From the NCBI GenBank assembly GCA_900770535.1, contig CAAHDV010000094.1, positions 1 through 6,274 on the forward strand: DNA of 6,274 bases, written 5' to 3'. The notes beneath the pieces were generated by a model. It saw nothing but the letters and a program-made list of their open reading frames with translations, had not been told where the DNA came from and did no database searches. The stretch comes from Lachnospiraceae bacterium. GTDB lineage: Bacteria; Bacillota; Clostridia; Lachnospirales; Lachnospiraceae. The position numbers were made by a program, and so were the translations under genes. This document shows, piece after piece, positions 5,796 through 6,274 of this stretch. Each line of letters begins with the position of its first letter. The stretch's first letter is position 1.

Positions 5796-6274
5796 TCAGA
5801 TATGCAGGCGGCGTTTTAATTCTTCTTTCCAGTTTCTGCGGCCACTGACGTAGTCGCGAATTCCCTTTGCCGCGTCCACTCCGGTGTTTCCCACCTGCTT
5901 TGCCATGCGCGTAGCCTTTTCCTCCGCGCCTCCGCGCCGGATCAGCACCTTGCGCACCCGCGGATACATATCCCGCTTTGCAGCGGCAGAAAGCTCATTG
6001 CCCTCAAACCGCACCGGCACACCGTCTTCCTTTAATTTGCGGAAGAAACGCTTCTGCAGGCGGCTGTCCGCAAAGACTGAGGTAAAGGTAATGACCATCT
6101 CATCTTTATAGGCGCATACCGCGCACTTGACCGGCTGGCGTCTGGAAACGCCGATCATCAGGTGGAACCGTTCGATGAGATCCGCGTATTCCGGCTCCAT
6201 CTGCACCGGCCCGATGTTGGACAGTGTCATGGTGTAAGCCCGGTCCTTAAGCCGGAACACCAGGGAAAGCGAGA
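5796..6274 (-). CDS. Acyltransferase-like protein (condensation/alcohol-acetyltransferase-like), C-terminal part
   Basis: This is the 3' end of a longer gene. The reading frame stays open through the right edge, with 158 complete codons before the stop. A GTG at 6260 could be read as a start, but the residues before it (SLSL) continue the same strand, so it is almost certainly internal. The visible part contains YTMTLSNIGPVQMEPEYADL, followed by the continuation with RFHLMIGVSRRQPVKCAVCAY, DEMVITFTSVFADSRLQKRFF and a VPVRFEGNEL end. This strand order (SNIG-x, Pro-rich turn, alternating beta strands, R-F-F helix, G-V-P-V) is like the C-terminal lobe of CoA-dependent acyltransferase-fold proteins annotated in Clostridia as alcohol acetyltransferase or condensation-domain proteins. 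The last ~45 residues are a basic tail with little similarity to any domain known to me. The catalytic HxxxD motif would lie outside the window. Its downstream neighbour is an esterase, consistent with joint ester metabolism. Confidence 0.55.
   Translation of the reverse strand, partial: SLSLVFRLKDRAYTMTLSNIGPVQMEPEYADLIERFHLMIGVSRRQPVKCAVCAYKDEMVITFTSVFADSRLQKRFFRKLKEDGVPVRFEGNELSAAAKRDMYPRVRKVLIRRGGAEEKATRMAKQVGNTGVDAAKGIRDYVSGRRNWKEELKRRLHI

Noticed and set aside
5238..5819. Plus-strand open frame of 193 codons opposite the hydrolase
   Set aside because: It lies antisense to a gene with clear family motifs, has no ribosome binding site or recognisable domain, and its composition (rich in His, Arg, Ile) is what a mirrored frame of that gene would give.

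Overview
All genes in this window lie on the minus strand and are tightly packed. The core is five consecutive genes of the spoIIIA sporulation operon (spoIIIAA, AB, AC, AD and AE). This points to an endospore-forming Firmicute. The fairly GC-rich coding sequence, the secreted protein with an Fn3-like domain and choline-binding-type repeats, and the acyltransferase/esterase pair suggest a gut-type Lachnospiraceae (Clostridia). That lineage call is inference from gene style, not from a marker gene.

Layout in the direction of transcription, from high to low coordinates. (1) 6274-5796 is the 3' part of a gene whose product resembles the C-terminal lobe of condensation-domain/alcohol-acetyltransferase-like proteins; its start lies outside the window. 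(2) 5738-4752 is an alpha/beta hydrolase of the hormone-sensitive-lipase type, probably starting at TTG behind a perfect Shine-Dalgarno. (3) 4755-4276 is rlmH, the 23S rRNA pseudouridine-1915 methyltransferase, joined to the hydrolase by an ATGA overlap. (4) 4240-3494 is a secreted protein with a signal peptide, an Fn3-like domain and four C-terminal cell-wall-binding repeats. (5) 3493-3421 is a short AT-rich gap. It holds a hairpin/U-tract terminator, a candidate sigma-E promoter and the spoIIIAA ribosome binding site, all interleaved. (6) 3420-34 is spoIIIAA to spoIIIAE, with junctions that overlap or are separated by at most 12 bases. spoIIIAF to AH would follow beyond the left edge.

The SpoIIIA proteins form, in the mother cell, the membrane-embedded part of the SpoIIIA-SpoIIQ channel that connects it to the engulfed forespore. 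AA is the ATPase; AB to AE are membrane components. The upstream genes are housekeeping or envelope genes with no obvious sporulation role. The gap at 3421-3493 therefore looks like the regulatory boundary between vegetative readthrough and mother-cell sporulation transcription, and it is the most interesting piece of DNA here. No RNA genes, mobile elements, CRISPR arrays or plus-strand genes were found.
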